Origin: Meira nashicola
Taxonomy: Eukaryota > Basidiomycota > Exobasidiomycetes > Exobasidiales > Brachybasidiaceae
Length of the DNA: 64,000 nt
NCBI GenBank assembly: GCA_001600355.1
Contig: BCJU01000001.1
Coordinates: 4,898,013-4,962,012 of the forward strand
Direction: 5' to 3'
In this document: piece by piece, positions 43,428-55,000 of the stretch
Layout of the letters: each line of letters begins with the position of its first letter
Numbering within the stretch: the stretch's first letter is position 1
Notes under the pieces: generated by a model
Told to the model about the DNA's origin: nothing
The model's database searches: none
Seen by the model: the letters and a program-made list of their open reading frames with translations, nothing else
Program-made: the position numbers and the translations under genes

Positions 43428-44033
43428 GTGTGTGATTCAGTAGTTTGTAAAGGTGAGACTTTATTTGGTGTTATGTTCTAATTTGGTATTAATCGTGTCA
43501 TCTTTCTAATCTTCATCATCAACCTTTTAATTTATCGCAACTCTCTGCCATCATCATCACCATAATTATACAAACGCAAATCCGTTAATGATGCTCTAGC
43601 AAAGCGCCAAGAATAAAGCAAGGACAAAGCAAATCAAACTTCATCAGCTTGTCAACGCTCTGACCCTTAGGGTCCTTTCTTTCTTTCTGTCAATTGACTT
43701 TGCAAGATTCCGTTTTGAGGTGGGGCTGGTAAAAGCGGAATTCCTTCCTTCTCCTGTCGCAGCTTCTTTTTCTTTTTGCTCTTAACTCGCTTTTCTTCTT
43801 CTTGCAACTTCTCTTCGTTCACCTTTCTTGACTTTTTAAAAGTCTTGCCGATCTCTAAATTGAATCGCGTTCACAACGATCCCAAAATAGGACATACAAA
43901 TGAAACAATAACGATCAGTGCGCCTTCATCTTATTTATTACTTGTCATCAATTCAACACCGGTTCGCCCTTTTCATCAATACACAAACGTTTTTATACGG
44001 AGAGCCGAGCATAACAAGCCTTTTTATGCCGGA

Positions 44034-47000
44034 ATGACGACCGAATCAAGAATCCCTCACAGGGCTGAAAGGTCTCCAATACAGTCAAAGTTTCAGCGTC
44101 ATCAAAATGATGTTGATGTAGGCAGACCTTCTTCTCGGCTGTCCTCTTTTTCTCCTTTTCGTAGAAGCACTCATTTTTCTACTCCTTCTCAGCACATCCA
44201 AAATTCACCTACACAATCATTCTCTTCGGGTCGGTCTGGCAATCAAAGCTCAATCGGTGGAATAGGTGAAGCCCCTCAAGCTATCAATAGATCACAGCCA
44301 TCATCATCATCATCATCATCCTCTTCTAGAATTCCGTTCAAACCACCAAAGCCTGCTGCATTGCGAGTCAAGAAAGCGAAAGCATTAAGCATTTCACTTT
44401 TAGGAGGAGGAAACAATAATAATCCTGACGAATCAAATAATCGTCTTTATCGACCTCAGAGCAGTTTTGCAATGAGAGACACACCAAAGACAGCGATTGG
44501 TATCACAAACGAAAGATCTACAGAGATGAATTCAATGACTTTGCAAGAGGCTTTGGCAGCTGATGATGGAGGAGACCGTTATCCTTCAATGCCAGGAAGG
44601 ACAAGGAACAAGAGGGAAATGCCACCCAGATCATCTTCAGCTCTGGATTTCTACCGGGCAAATGGTCCTAGTAAAGGTCTATCCAACCGCGATTTCCCAT
44701 CACCCGTCAAAAGATACCAACTTGCAACTTTCGAGGATTCCAAACAAGGCGAGCAATCGGATGACGATGATTTGGTCATCATCGGCGCGGATATCACATC
44801 GCCAAAGATTCACCAAAAAAGAAGAAGCGCATCTTTCTCGAGTAATACAACATTGGACACCGATAAAGCTCTACGATCTGCGCCACTGCCACAATCACCG
44901 CAAGGCTGGCCACTTGACACAGCCCGTGAACTGCTTTCTGCCTCTTCAAAAGGTCCACTTTCAAGTCCACCAGTTCAATCTAGGAATGGCATCGATGAAT
45001 TCAAAGTATCCGATAGTCAAGCTTCGTATAGTCATCTTCCACTACGAACGAATGGGTCAGGTCCTACGGCTTCTCCGTTTTTGAACACTTTCAATGTACG
45101 TGCACAAATGCAGCCTGCTATTTCTCCCAAATTGAACAGTGAAGGTTCTTTCTCGAATCTCTCGTCTCCACAAAGTCGAATTCCAAGACGAAAGGCAGCC
45201 CCTGCTCCCTTGGGAAAAGCAGACATCCTTCGGAGCATACAAGGTGCTAGTAGCGATTCGTCCAATCCGAGTTCCCCTTTATCCACCCACGGCAATTTAC
45301 CAACCAGTCCACGTCGCACTCCTTCGCATAAGCGTAATCCATCTTCGTCTGAAATCAGTGATTCAACAAAGCATTTCCAATTGCCTAGACAAAGGAACCG
45401 GTCTCAATCGCATGTATTTGGAGCGGCAGAATTAGGCAGTTTAAATGCTGATTTAAGTCGTCTGGACAGCAGCAGTGATTTTACTTTGGAAAGCACGAAA
45501 AGCAAAGCATCTGAAAACTTTCTTCCGCAACATCCTCTATCTGCTCGGACAGAAACAATTTCTGCTGGCCGTCAAATGCTATCAGAAGGTCCTGTTCCCT
45601 CTACACGTACAACAAGCAGAACTTCAAATATTGTTCCCCCTCCATTACGAAAGAATCGTTTGACCAAATTAGGTACACAAGAATCACAAGAGCATGGTGT
45701 GCCTGCAATTGGGCGAATGCATGATGAACGATATAAATTACCGGGCATGTCTAATGGATCAACCGGTAATCAAGCTACTTCTTTACAAGGATGGGGTCAA
45801 CAAATAGGTGGAATGGGAGCAGCTGTAGGCAAACGAGGATGGGATATGTTTAAGCAATGGAATCATTCAACGAACAACAACAACAACAATCCTCCCTCCA
45901 CACAAGGATCTAAGTACAGCCATACATCGCGAAACTCGATTAGCACAAATAATGAAGCTACAAGAAAGTGGATTTCTGCATTGGAAGGACCACAATCGAT
46001 GGGAAAAGCTGCCGGACAAAGTACAAGAAGCGGTGTATTTGGTGTGCCTTTGCATGAAGCTGTTTTGTTTACCCGTTTGGGAAGCACAGACAAGCCAAGA
46101 ATTCAATCGCCCGGCCGAACGCAAATAACAGCGCTTGATTTGGGTTCAGAGTTCAAGATTGAACTACCAGGCCTCAAAGCACCTTCGCCAATTGACACAC
46201 ATGGAAAAAATGAATTTTTCGAACGAAGACCAGTCGATCGTGGAGAAGCTAGATTGATATACTTGCCAGGCCTCGTGGTTCGATGCATAGAAGCGATAGA
46301 ATCATTTGGAATACATGAAGAAGGTATTTATCGGCTGTCTGGTAGATCGTCACATACGACAAAATTGCGTCAAATCTTTGATGCACCATTGCAAAAATCA
46401 CTTGGCTTACACAAAGCAGCGGATTTACGTTTGGCTGATATTGGACCTGCAGATTTGGATTTGAATAGCGTTTGCAGTCTTTTGAAATCTTATTTGAGAG
46501 AGTTACCGGATAATTTGATTCCCGAAGAACAGGCCAACAAGATGAACGCAAATGTAGCGAAACATTGTGGAATCCAAGCGGTAGGACCACCACTTCTTCC
46601 TGGCGTTCCGAGTTCGAATGGCAAAGGTGAATTAGAACAAGCAATGGCGATCAAATTGGCAACTTCCGGACCTAATGCTACACCACAAGACCAGACCAAT
46701 GTTGGAGCAAAGATTGCCGATGCAATTCTTGAAACAATGTCCGAATTACCGGCTGTGAATTGGTACCTTTTGCGTGAATTGTCTATGCATTTGGCCGATT
46801 TGACAAAGCCAGAAGTAAGTGAGCGGACAAGGATGACATTATCGAATCTGTCCTTGGTTTTGGCACCAACTTTGGCCCTTTCTGTACCACTGATGCGAGC
46901 TATGGTGGAAGAACGTGACATAATTTTTGGTCAATCATGTCCTGCTATTGATCCTGATTTGGACAGTACCGATGAGAAATTGTCAAGATCAACTGACTCA

Positions 47001-48011
47001 AATGTTACCAATAGATATATTGCACCAGCGAACAATTTAGGTCTTGCAATGCCAAAACAGCCATCAAATCGAATCAGCATGGCAACTGTAACTGACAAGC
47101 GCAAATCGACGAGTAGTGTTATGACATTGCAGCCAGGCAAAACGCCGAAAGCCTCAAAGAATCCGATTCATGGCGATTCCTATCTTTCTGCTGAAAAAGC
47201 TCCAGTCCACGCTCTATTGGAAGAAGATGATCCGGATTTATTCACTTCACCTATTGCTGCCCAATACATTCGCCAACGCAAAGCATCTATTGCAGGTTCG
47301 TTGGATTGTCTCAGCTTGAAGAGTGAAGGAAGTTTTGGAAGCGGACCGAAAACACGGGTTCACCCTGCTCTATTGCACGATAATCAGAGCAATTCGGAAC
47401 GAGTACAACCAGACATATCGCAAAGCACGAGTTTGACACCATCACCATTGATTCCTCAAGCAGGTAATGATACCCTCTTGAGTGATCGCGATTCGATACA
47501 TTCTTCTGGACCGAGTGACGATTTCTCATCTGCAGCAAGTAGTTTGGGAGCCAGTACGAGTAGTGGATCTATTCATGGTTCTTCGCCTTTGTTACCACAG
47601 TCTGATCGTTTACGTTCTAGTAGCAGTAATGGTAGTATTAGTGCTCTTGATCGCCCTCGACCAAAGACTGGATCAACTGCGAAATTTTTCAGCGCATTGC
47701 CGAAAGTTAGGACAAATGCTGCACCTCACTCTAGGGTTGCATCCAATGCATCTGCAGGAACGATTTCAATTCAATCTATTGCCAATTCAACGAATTCAAA
47801 CGGAAGCAACGAAGGACCGACAACACCCGTTGCACAAAAGCGCGAAATTATTGGTGCTCCTCCGTTGATTAACGTAAAGTCGATAACATCGGACAATGAT
47901 GATGCAGCAGGAACAAAAACTGTCCGTGCATCACCCGAACAAAAGAGATACGTTGATGAATCACCAATGGATATGCAAGCTATACGACAATATTGGTCAA
48001 AGCAAAGGTGA
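44034..48011 (+). CDS. Large Rho GTPase-activating protein
   Basis: The product is a predicted negative regulator of Rho-family GTPases. The first ATG of the long frame is at 44034 (MTTESRIPHR), giving 1325 residues in one exon. The first about 660 residues are Ser/Pro-rich and disordered, with a poly-Ser run from a TCA repeat. The RhoGAP domain spans about 666-965: FGVPLHEAVLF, then LPGLVVRCIEAIESFGIHEE, GIYRLSGRSS with the arginine finger at Arg767, LLKSYLRELPDNLIPEEQ, and MTLSNLSLVLAPTL. An insertion of about 45 residues sits inside the domain before the IADAILETMSELPAVNW helix. The C-terminal 360 residues are Ser-rich and end in a short conserved-looking MDMQAIRQYWSKQR. Neither PH, C2 nor SH3 domain is visible, so membrane targeting is unknown. 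Confidence 0.9.
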   Translation: MTTESRIPHRAERSPIQSKFQRHQNDVDVGRPSSRLSSFSPFRRSTHFSTPSQHIQNSPTQSFSSGRSGNQSSIGGIGEAPQAINRSQPSSSSSSSSSRIPFKPPKPAALRVKKAKALSISLLGGGNNNNPDESNNRLYRPQSSFAMRDTPKTAIGITNERSTEMNSMTLQEALAADDGGDRYPSMPGRTRNKREMPPRSSSALDFYRANGPSKGLSNRDFPSPVKRYQLATFEDSKQGEQSDDDDLVIIGADITSPKIHQKRRSASFSSNTTLDTDKALRSAPLPQSPQGWPLDTARELLSASSKGPLSSPPVQSRNGIDEFKVSDSQASYSHLPLRTNGSGPTASPFLNTFNVRAQMQPAISPKLNSEGSFSNLSSPQSRIPRRKAAPAPLGKADILRSIQGASSDSSNPSSPLSTHGNLPTSPRRTPSHKRNPSSSEISDSTKHFQLPRQRNRSQSHVFGAAELGSLNADLSRLDSSSDFTLESTKSKASENFLPQHPLSARTETISAGRQMLSEGPVPSTRTTSRTSNIVPPPLRKNRLTKLGTQESQEHGVPAIGRMHDERYKLPGMSNGSTGNQATSLQGWGQQIGGMGAAVGKRGWDMFKQWNHSTNNNNNNPPSTQGSKYSHTSRNSISTNNEATRKWISALEGPQSMGKAAGQSTRSGVFGVPLHEAVLFTRLGSTDKPRIQSPGRTQITALDLGSEFKIELPGLKAPSPIDTHGKNEFFERRPVDRGEARLIYLPGLVVRCIEAIESFGIHEEGIYRLSGRSSHTTKLRQIFDAPLQKSLGLHKAADLRLADIGPADLDLNSVCSLLKSYLRELPDNLIPEEQANKMNANVAKHCGIQAVGPPLLPGVPSSNGKGELEQAMAIKLATSGPNATPQDQTNVGAKIADAILETMSELPAVNWYLLRELSMHLADLTKPEVSERTRMTLSNLSLVLAPTLALSVPLMRAMVEERDIIFGQSCPAIDPDLDSTDEKLSRSTDSNVTNRYIAPANNLGLAMPKQPSNRISMATVTDKRKSTSSVMTLQPGKTPKASKNPIHGDSYLSAEKAPVHALLEEDDPDLFTSPIAAQYIRQRKASIAGSLDCLSLKSEGSFGSGPKTRVHPALLHDNQSNSERVQPDISQSTSLTPSPLIPQAGNDTLLSDRDSIHSSGPSDDFSSAASSLGASTSSGSIHGSSPLLPQSDRLRSSSSNGSISALDRPRPKTGSTAKFFSALPKVRTNAAPHSRVASNASAGTISIQSIANSTNSNGSNEGPTTPVAQKREIIGAPPLINVKSITSDNDDAAGTKTVRASPEQKRYVDESPMDMQAIRQYWSKQR
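44301..44320 (+). repeat. (TCA)n trinucleotide run coding poly-Ser
   Basis: Seven TCA-type codons in a row lie in the disordered N-terminus of the RhoGAP, continued by other Ser codons. Confidence 0.85.
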
Positions 48012-49090
48012 CGCAATTTGATATCTTCAAATTTTCTTCTTTTACTTCATTCAATCATTTTTCTTTTATTATATCATCAGCACTTCGTCATTTCTTTCTC
48101 AATTTCCTTGCACGTATTTTACTCATATATTTCTGTGTCGAATCATTCAAAAAGTTTTTTCCTCTTAAATACTGCTAATTCGAATTGAATATGCCCAAGT
48201 CAAAAAGATGATCCGATCAATCAGATAAAGATTAGTTGGCGTAGACTATCATGCAAAGACCAGACAATCGCCAAGAAAAAGGCGTTGAGGTTAATTTCAA
48301 AAGACAATGACGAATTATTAGAGTAGATTTACCGAATCTCTTTTGAAAGAGGTTGTTCAGACCATTTTATATTGGTCTTGAAGGTTTGTCACAATCCGAA
48401 ATGAATACGTAAATGAGCGATCGATCGGGCGAATATTAGCGGGTATTGCGAGCGGTAACTGTTGTACCCGCGTGGACCCCTGCATGCATATAGAGGTTTA
48501 GCGTATGAAACCGTAAAACAAAAAAGTAACACGTCGGAAAAAAGTCTTTTTTTTTCTGTTTCATTTTCGTGCAGTTTTACAGTACGTATCGCTGATTGAA
48601 TTACCCTTCCGTGTGCAAGCGTGTGTGTGTTGTTTCTCCGACGGGGTGGAGATGTCAAAAGTGGATTTTCTTAGTTCTTATTTTATTTTTGGGTATTTTG
48701 GCGCAGAACAGAAAAAGTGCTTACCAAATTAAGCTTCAGCCAAACTTCTTTTCATGCATTTCATTCTTTTATTTAATTGGTGGTATTCGTCATACATTAC
48801 CTCTCATCTCGGATTATATCATGCTTTAAAAGGTTGTTTATTAACTCATTGTGTGCTAAAATTTGCTTCCTTCAACGCTCGTACATTAAACGATTATACG
48901 CTTTTTTCGTAGGCAGTCGAAACGAGACCAGCAAGATCCAGCATTATTTATAATCGGTGGTGACGATTACGATTTTTACGATTATTACGACATCAATTGA
49001 CCTTCTACATTCAATCATTGGATTGTCATTCTTTGCAATTTTGTGCTATGCTTCTTCGTTTCGCTTGAAAGGTTTTCAATTTTGGTAAAT
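48012..49090. other. Upstream region of the peptide synthetase
   Basis: This 1.1 kb spacer between the RhoGAP stop and the synthetase ATG contains an iron-type GATA box (48220-48228) and a second GATA core on the other strand (48246-48251). The remainder is A+T-rich, and its short frames carry no motif. Confidence 0.55.
48220..48228 (+). promoter_or_regulatory. ATCAGATAA box, candidate site of an iron-responsive GATA repressor
   Basis: The nonamer ATCAGATAA equals the extended consensus ATCWGATAA known for fungal siderophore-repressing GATA factors (SreA/Sre1/Urbs1 family). It lies 863 bases before the synthetase ATG. A further core on the opposite strand (TGATAG, written CTATCA at 48246-48251) is 18 bases away, and paired GATA cores are typical of these promoters. 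Function is inferred from the match and the gene downstream. Confidence 0.5.
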
Positions 49091-52000
49091 ATGGGATACG
49101 ACCCAATTCCTTTTCCGGATTTAACCGGATTACGTACAACTGCTCATGATCGGCATACATCTACTTCATTCATTCAAACGGAAAAGGTCTCTTCCGTGAG
49201 CTTAAAAAGTTTAAATGAATTAGCTAGCAGGCTTAATCAAGATCGCACATATCAGGATATCATCATCGCTGTCTCATTGGTGGTTCTGACGCACCTCTTA
49301 TCTCCGGAGGATGAATGCAGCGCACAAATTGCTTTATTGAATCAAGATGATGATCGAATTATCCTGCAAAATCTAAAAACTACTCGACAAACAAGAAAAC
49401 TTTTGCAATTGTCATCAATACTTGAGCAAATCTATCAGACCGATTCATCAGACAACTCAAAAATAACAGGTACGGACAATGCAATTTTGTTCTCTAGTGA
49501 AAATAAGTCAGGATTGGTGCAGAATCCCGAACTGATCAAAGATGCAGCATTCATGCTCATAGTTGAGCATCTTGATGATGGAAGATTACAATTGCAAGCT
49601 AAAGCCTCGCCACGCCATCACACCGTTCAATCTGCCGACCTCCATCTGGATCAAATAAATGCGTTGCTCAGTAGTATATGCGATGCCGACGGTCAACAAG
49701 ATACCCCACTTTTTTCGACAAGTCATTTTGACAAACGCTTTTTGGCCATTGATAATGAGAAAGCTCAACAAGCATTACAAGACATTATCTCTGGCGATCT
49801 TGAGAAGGAGCGCTTCGAATACCAATTCGAAAAAATAGCAGAGAAACAACCGAATCATATCGCTCTGGAATTTCGAGCTAGCACAAAACATTCTGCAGAT
49901 GATAGTGAGGAAGGCAATATATCGATGAATTACTCTCAAGTCAATCAAGCCGCTTCTCAAATCGGACATGCGATTCGAAACCATTCCAAATTTCACAAAC
50001 GAACAAAGGAAGGACACAATGTCGTAGCTCTATTCTTGGAGAAAAGCCATTGGACTTACATTGCCATCCTTGCAGCTCTTAAATCCGGTGCAGCTTGGTG
50101 TCCGATTGATACAGACTGGCCTTCAGCAAGACGAAAAGCGCTTTTGGCAAAATCCGGTGCATCAATAGTATTATCGGCTGGAAAAATGGTCAAAACAGCT
50201 CTATTAGAAGATCTTCCTGAAGGCATGGATATGATTGATTTGGATAATTTGAGCAGTTCGGGTTATATTGAACCCACAAGTGCTATCCAACGTGGTCGCT
50301 CATCAGATGATCTTGCTTACTTGATTTGGACGAGTGGCACGACAGGCTTACCAAAGGCAGTTGGAATACAACACAAAGCAGCTGTTCAAGCTTTACGTTC
50401 TTTGCAGGAAGTTATTCCTCATCAAGATGGTAAGAAGATTCGATATTTACAATTCTCGGCATACAATTTCGATCTGATGATCTTGGATATGTTCTACACT
50501 TGGGGCCTAGGTGGCACTTTAATTTCTAGCACTAGAGCGACATTATTGACTGACTTAATAGGCATTGCGAATGTCACACAAGCATCTCATACTCTTCTCA
50601 CACCTGCTGTGATGGCAATGACGCCAAGAGAATCTATACCTACCCTCAAAGTGGTCATCAATGGTGGTGAGAAATTGAGTCAAACAGTAGCTGACATATG
50701 GAGTAAAGATTGTTACTTGTTAAATTTGTATGGACCGGCAGAGGCCACGTTGATTGCTATGAACAGGCGTGTTCCGTCAAAAGATGTCATCAAAGCACCA
50801 AATATTGGAAGAGCATTACCCACAACTTCATGTTATGCGATCGACGCTGAAGATAACCTTGTTATAAAAGGAGCAGTAGGTCAATTGGCTCTAGGAGGAT
50901 ATCAATGTGCATTGGGTTACATTGGTGATGAAGTCAAAACGAACGAAAAGTTTCATCAACATCCAATCCTGGGTCGAGTCTATAAAACTGGAGATATGGT
51001 CAGACAGCTTCATAATGGAGAGTTTGAATACCTTGGCAGGGTGGACGATCAAGTCAAGGTGAATGGGATTCGTATCGAACTTTTAGAGATAAACGCAACT
51101 ATACGTTCATCAGTAGAAGCAATAAAGGATAGCGAGACGCTCCTGGTTATTGCTGAAGGAGGAGCACAAAAAGATGGTTCAGAGGCTCAGATTGTCAATT
51201 TCTCTGTTGTTCCCACACCAACAGGAATCGAAAAACAACTTCTTCGTCTGGATGAAGAGGCGCTTCAAATTGCATCTGCCGCTATGGATTTTGCCCAAGC
51301 CAATTTGCCGACCTATATGGTCCCATCCCTGTTCTTGATTGTGGATCATTTTCCCAAAACATCTAGTGCAAAGGTTGACCGTGAGGCACTCAAATCAGCA
51401 TTACGTGAGATCGATGTACTTGATTGGCAGAACAGACTTGCATCATCAAAAGCTGTGTCATCTGAGGAAGGCAAGCAGCCTAATGAAGCACTTCAAAATG
51501 AAAGTATATTAAGAGAAAAGCTTGCATCCATCTGTTTGATAAATGAGAGCAAGGTTGGTCGCTATACACCATTTCCGCAAATGGGTTTAGATTCAATTCG
51601 AGCAATCACTCTTGCTAGGAAACTGAATGCAGCAGGCATGCAAGTTTCAGTAGTCGATATATTGAATCATTCCACAGTAGAGAAACTTGCGCTTTGTATC
51701 TTGAGCAACTCAGTCAACAGCGTTTCACAAGATGATAAGGCACGCAAGATTCTAGATAAATTCGATCAAACCCTGCGCTCATCTATAAGTTCTTTATTTG
51801 GGAAGGCAGAAATTGATCGAATCTTGCCTTGTACGCCTTTACAGGAATCCTTGATTGCAGAAACTTTGCAAGATTCAGCAAGATATTGGCTCCATCGTCT
51901 CTACTCTTTACCAGAGCAACATGATTTCTCACGGGTGAAAGAAGCTATCAATGAGGCTGTAGATAGAATAGAAATTCTTCGAATGGCTTTTGTTGGCAGA

Positions 52001-55000
52001 GATGCATTCAAAGACAAAGATGTCTTGCCTCGTACTAGTTTTGCACAAGTTGTTCTGAAGAACGTCAAGGTCAAAGTTCTTGAGGTGCAAAATGTTAAAG
52101 ACGTCAATGACGAAGCAATCGCTCGACACTCAATGGAATTGCACAACATCAGAATCCTGGATAACCAGTGTCCTCTAGGATTCACTTATTTCAAGCATTC
52201 GAATAAATTGGTTATGCATATTCATCATGCTCTATACGATCAAACATCATTAGAATACATTGACAATGCTTTTGATAAAGCATGGCGTGGAATTGCTATT
52301 GATGGTATCGAGCCATTCTCAAAAGCTATTCCAAGTATCGTTGATCTTGACGAAAATACGATCGTCAAGAGAAAGCAAGCCTGGGAAGAGCTTTTAGCTC
52401 CATATCCGAAAGGAGAGATGATCACACTACCTAAACTTTCTATGCATGAAGATGAAATATTTGGCTCATCAATCGAGAGTAGAAGATTGGTAAGCTCGAT
52501 TAAATATGTAGATCTGACCGAAAAAGCTCAAGAATTCGGTACATCCGCTCGACCATTATTACAAACTGCTCTTGCTTTCGTGCTTGGCCGTCTCTGTGAT
52601 ACTGAGCAAATCATGTTAGGAGATGTAGTTTCTGGACGTGCCATATCTTCGCATCTGGATAATATCGTTGGTCCTGTTTTGGCAACAATGGCTGTGCCTA
52701 TCGCACTTCACCAAAACTCAACTTTTAAAATAATTTGGGATCAAGTAGGCCAATTTCATAATCGAGCTTTACCTCATGCTCACTTTTCTCTAGGGCAAAT
52801 TCGACAAATACTTGCTTTACCACGCGCATCAGAGACTTTTCATGCTGTTTTCGCTTTCGAACCTCCTGCTGATAAGGATGCACCTGTTCATGAACCTGCT
52901 ATCAAAGCGTTAGGGAATTATGGTATCGCGGTAGAGCACAGTTTAGCAATCGAAATGGAAGTTGATCCAAGCGGAAATCTGGCCATTGTTCTTAACGCCA
53001 AGAAAGGGATGATCGATCCAGTTTTGGCCGATCAGTTTCTCGATGAGCTTGAAAGTGCGATCTTGCAATTATTGAATTGTCCAGATGTACCTCTCTCTTC
53101 GATTGAGCTCGGTAAGAATGGACGTATAGGATCCGTTTCCCGCTTCCAGGTACCTGAATCAATCATGAAAGCCAGTAAATCGCCTTGTTATACTGGAATT
53201 TATCAGCATTGCGAAAGTGAACCAGACAAGATTGCTGTTGAATTTCATGAGCGTGTAGAGAGACCTTTACAATCATCTTTGGTGTCTTATTCGCAACTTT
53301 TGGAAAAGTCGTACAAGCTTGCACAACATTTATTAGCAAGTGTTCCTATCAAATCAGTCGTAGCTGTCACTATACCCAGATCACTTGACACTTATATTAC
53401 CCTTTTGGCAATTCTACGAGCAGGATATGTGTATTTGCCAGTTGATGTTGCACTTCCCGATCAGCGCAAGGAAGTACTCTTACAGGAGAGCAAGGCGAAA
53501 TGTCTCATTTGTCATACGAGCACCGCATGGCTTAAAGACACAGAAGGAAACAATCAAGTTAAAGTGATACGTATGAACGAGCTCGCTTGGCAACATACAT
53601 CATCACACGAAATCACCTTACCAAAAGTTGATATGCAGGATTCGGCATATATTTTGTTCACTTCAGGTTCGACTGGAATTCCAAAAGGCTGTGTACTTAG
53701 CCATGAGAATCTTTCGGCAACTTTAGCATCGTTTGGTAAAATGTACCAAGAATTCGCTCCAGGCTCATTTGATAAGGATGTTCGATTTTTAGCAAGAAGT
53801 ATTGAATCCTTTGATGTGGCTTTATTAGAAGCTCTTCTGCCGTTACAATACGGTGCAACAATCGTTACCGCACCTCGTCATGTGATTTTATCTGATTTGG
53901 GCAAAGCGATGCAAACTTTCAAAGTAACACATGCAGCTGTTGTACCTTCTCTCTTCTATATAGAAGGACGTAGGGTGTTACCGTCAGATTTGCCCAATCT
54001 TCGCGCTTTAATCGTTGGAGGAGAAAGGTTAACAAAAGACATTCTTGAAGCTTGGTCATCTTCTACCGTGCCGCTGCTTAATGCATACGGTCCAACAGAG
54101 GCCTGCATTGGTACATCGATTGCTAAAGTTCGACCGAATCTTTCTACAGGAAATATTGGTAAACCGTTTGGAAGTACACAGTATATTGTGCTCAAGAAAC
54201 GGATAGAAAATTCCGACTGGAGCTGTGCGATGAGAGGAGAATCAGGCGAGCTCTGCATTGCTGGTTTACAAATAGGACAATACTTAAATCAAAATGGATC
54301 AGACGCTTTTATTGAATGGCAAGGTAAACGTCTTTATCGAACTGGAGATGAGGTGTTCATGTGGCCTGATGATTCGATCGAGTATATTGGTAGAATTCAT
54401 GGTGATACTCAAGTCAAATTACGTGGTGTTAGAATTGAGCTTGGAGAGATCGATCATGTTATTAGTCAAAACGAGAAAGACATACGATCAATAACACGCT
54501 ACCTTTCTCATCCTAACCACAAACATCAAATTGTCATGTTTGCCGCTTCATCAACTTCAAGCACAAGGTCTGATGAGATACGACAAATAGACTCCGAAGA
54601 AGGTCGCATGATGAGAAACAAGCTCTTTAAGCGATGCAGGGATAGCTTACCATCCTATATGGTACCTTCCGTTATCGTGACGTTGAATTACATACCACTA
54701 GCTGCCATTTCAGGTAAATTTGACGTGAAGAAATTGAACGCTTGGTATATTTCGCAGAGTGAAATTGAACGGTTCCATTCAGAGGATACACAAGACGACG
54801 ATGAATCAAGTTCAAGAGCTTTGACTGAAGTTGAACAAATTATCAAGAATGAAATAATTCGCATGTTTGATGTGAGCAAGTTGAAGCCGTCAACGGATCT
54901 ATTCGCTCTTGGTCTTGATAGTCTCAAGATCATTGCATTATGTGGGGCGTTAAATCGTTCAGGACTTCAAATCGAGATTAGTGATGCGATGTCCAATCCT

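Larger units (their letters stand above)
42341..44033. other. 1.7 kb spacer between divergent genes
   Basis: This is the shared upstream region of the CCDC174-like gene and the RhoGAP gene. It contains a G+C palindromic block at 43357-43374 and an alternating TGCATGCATGCA tract at 43416-43427. The final about 300 bases are pyrimidine-rich. The RhoGAP frame is open back to 43776 but without an ATG. No separate gene. Confidence 0.5.
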
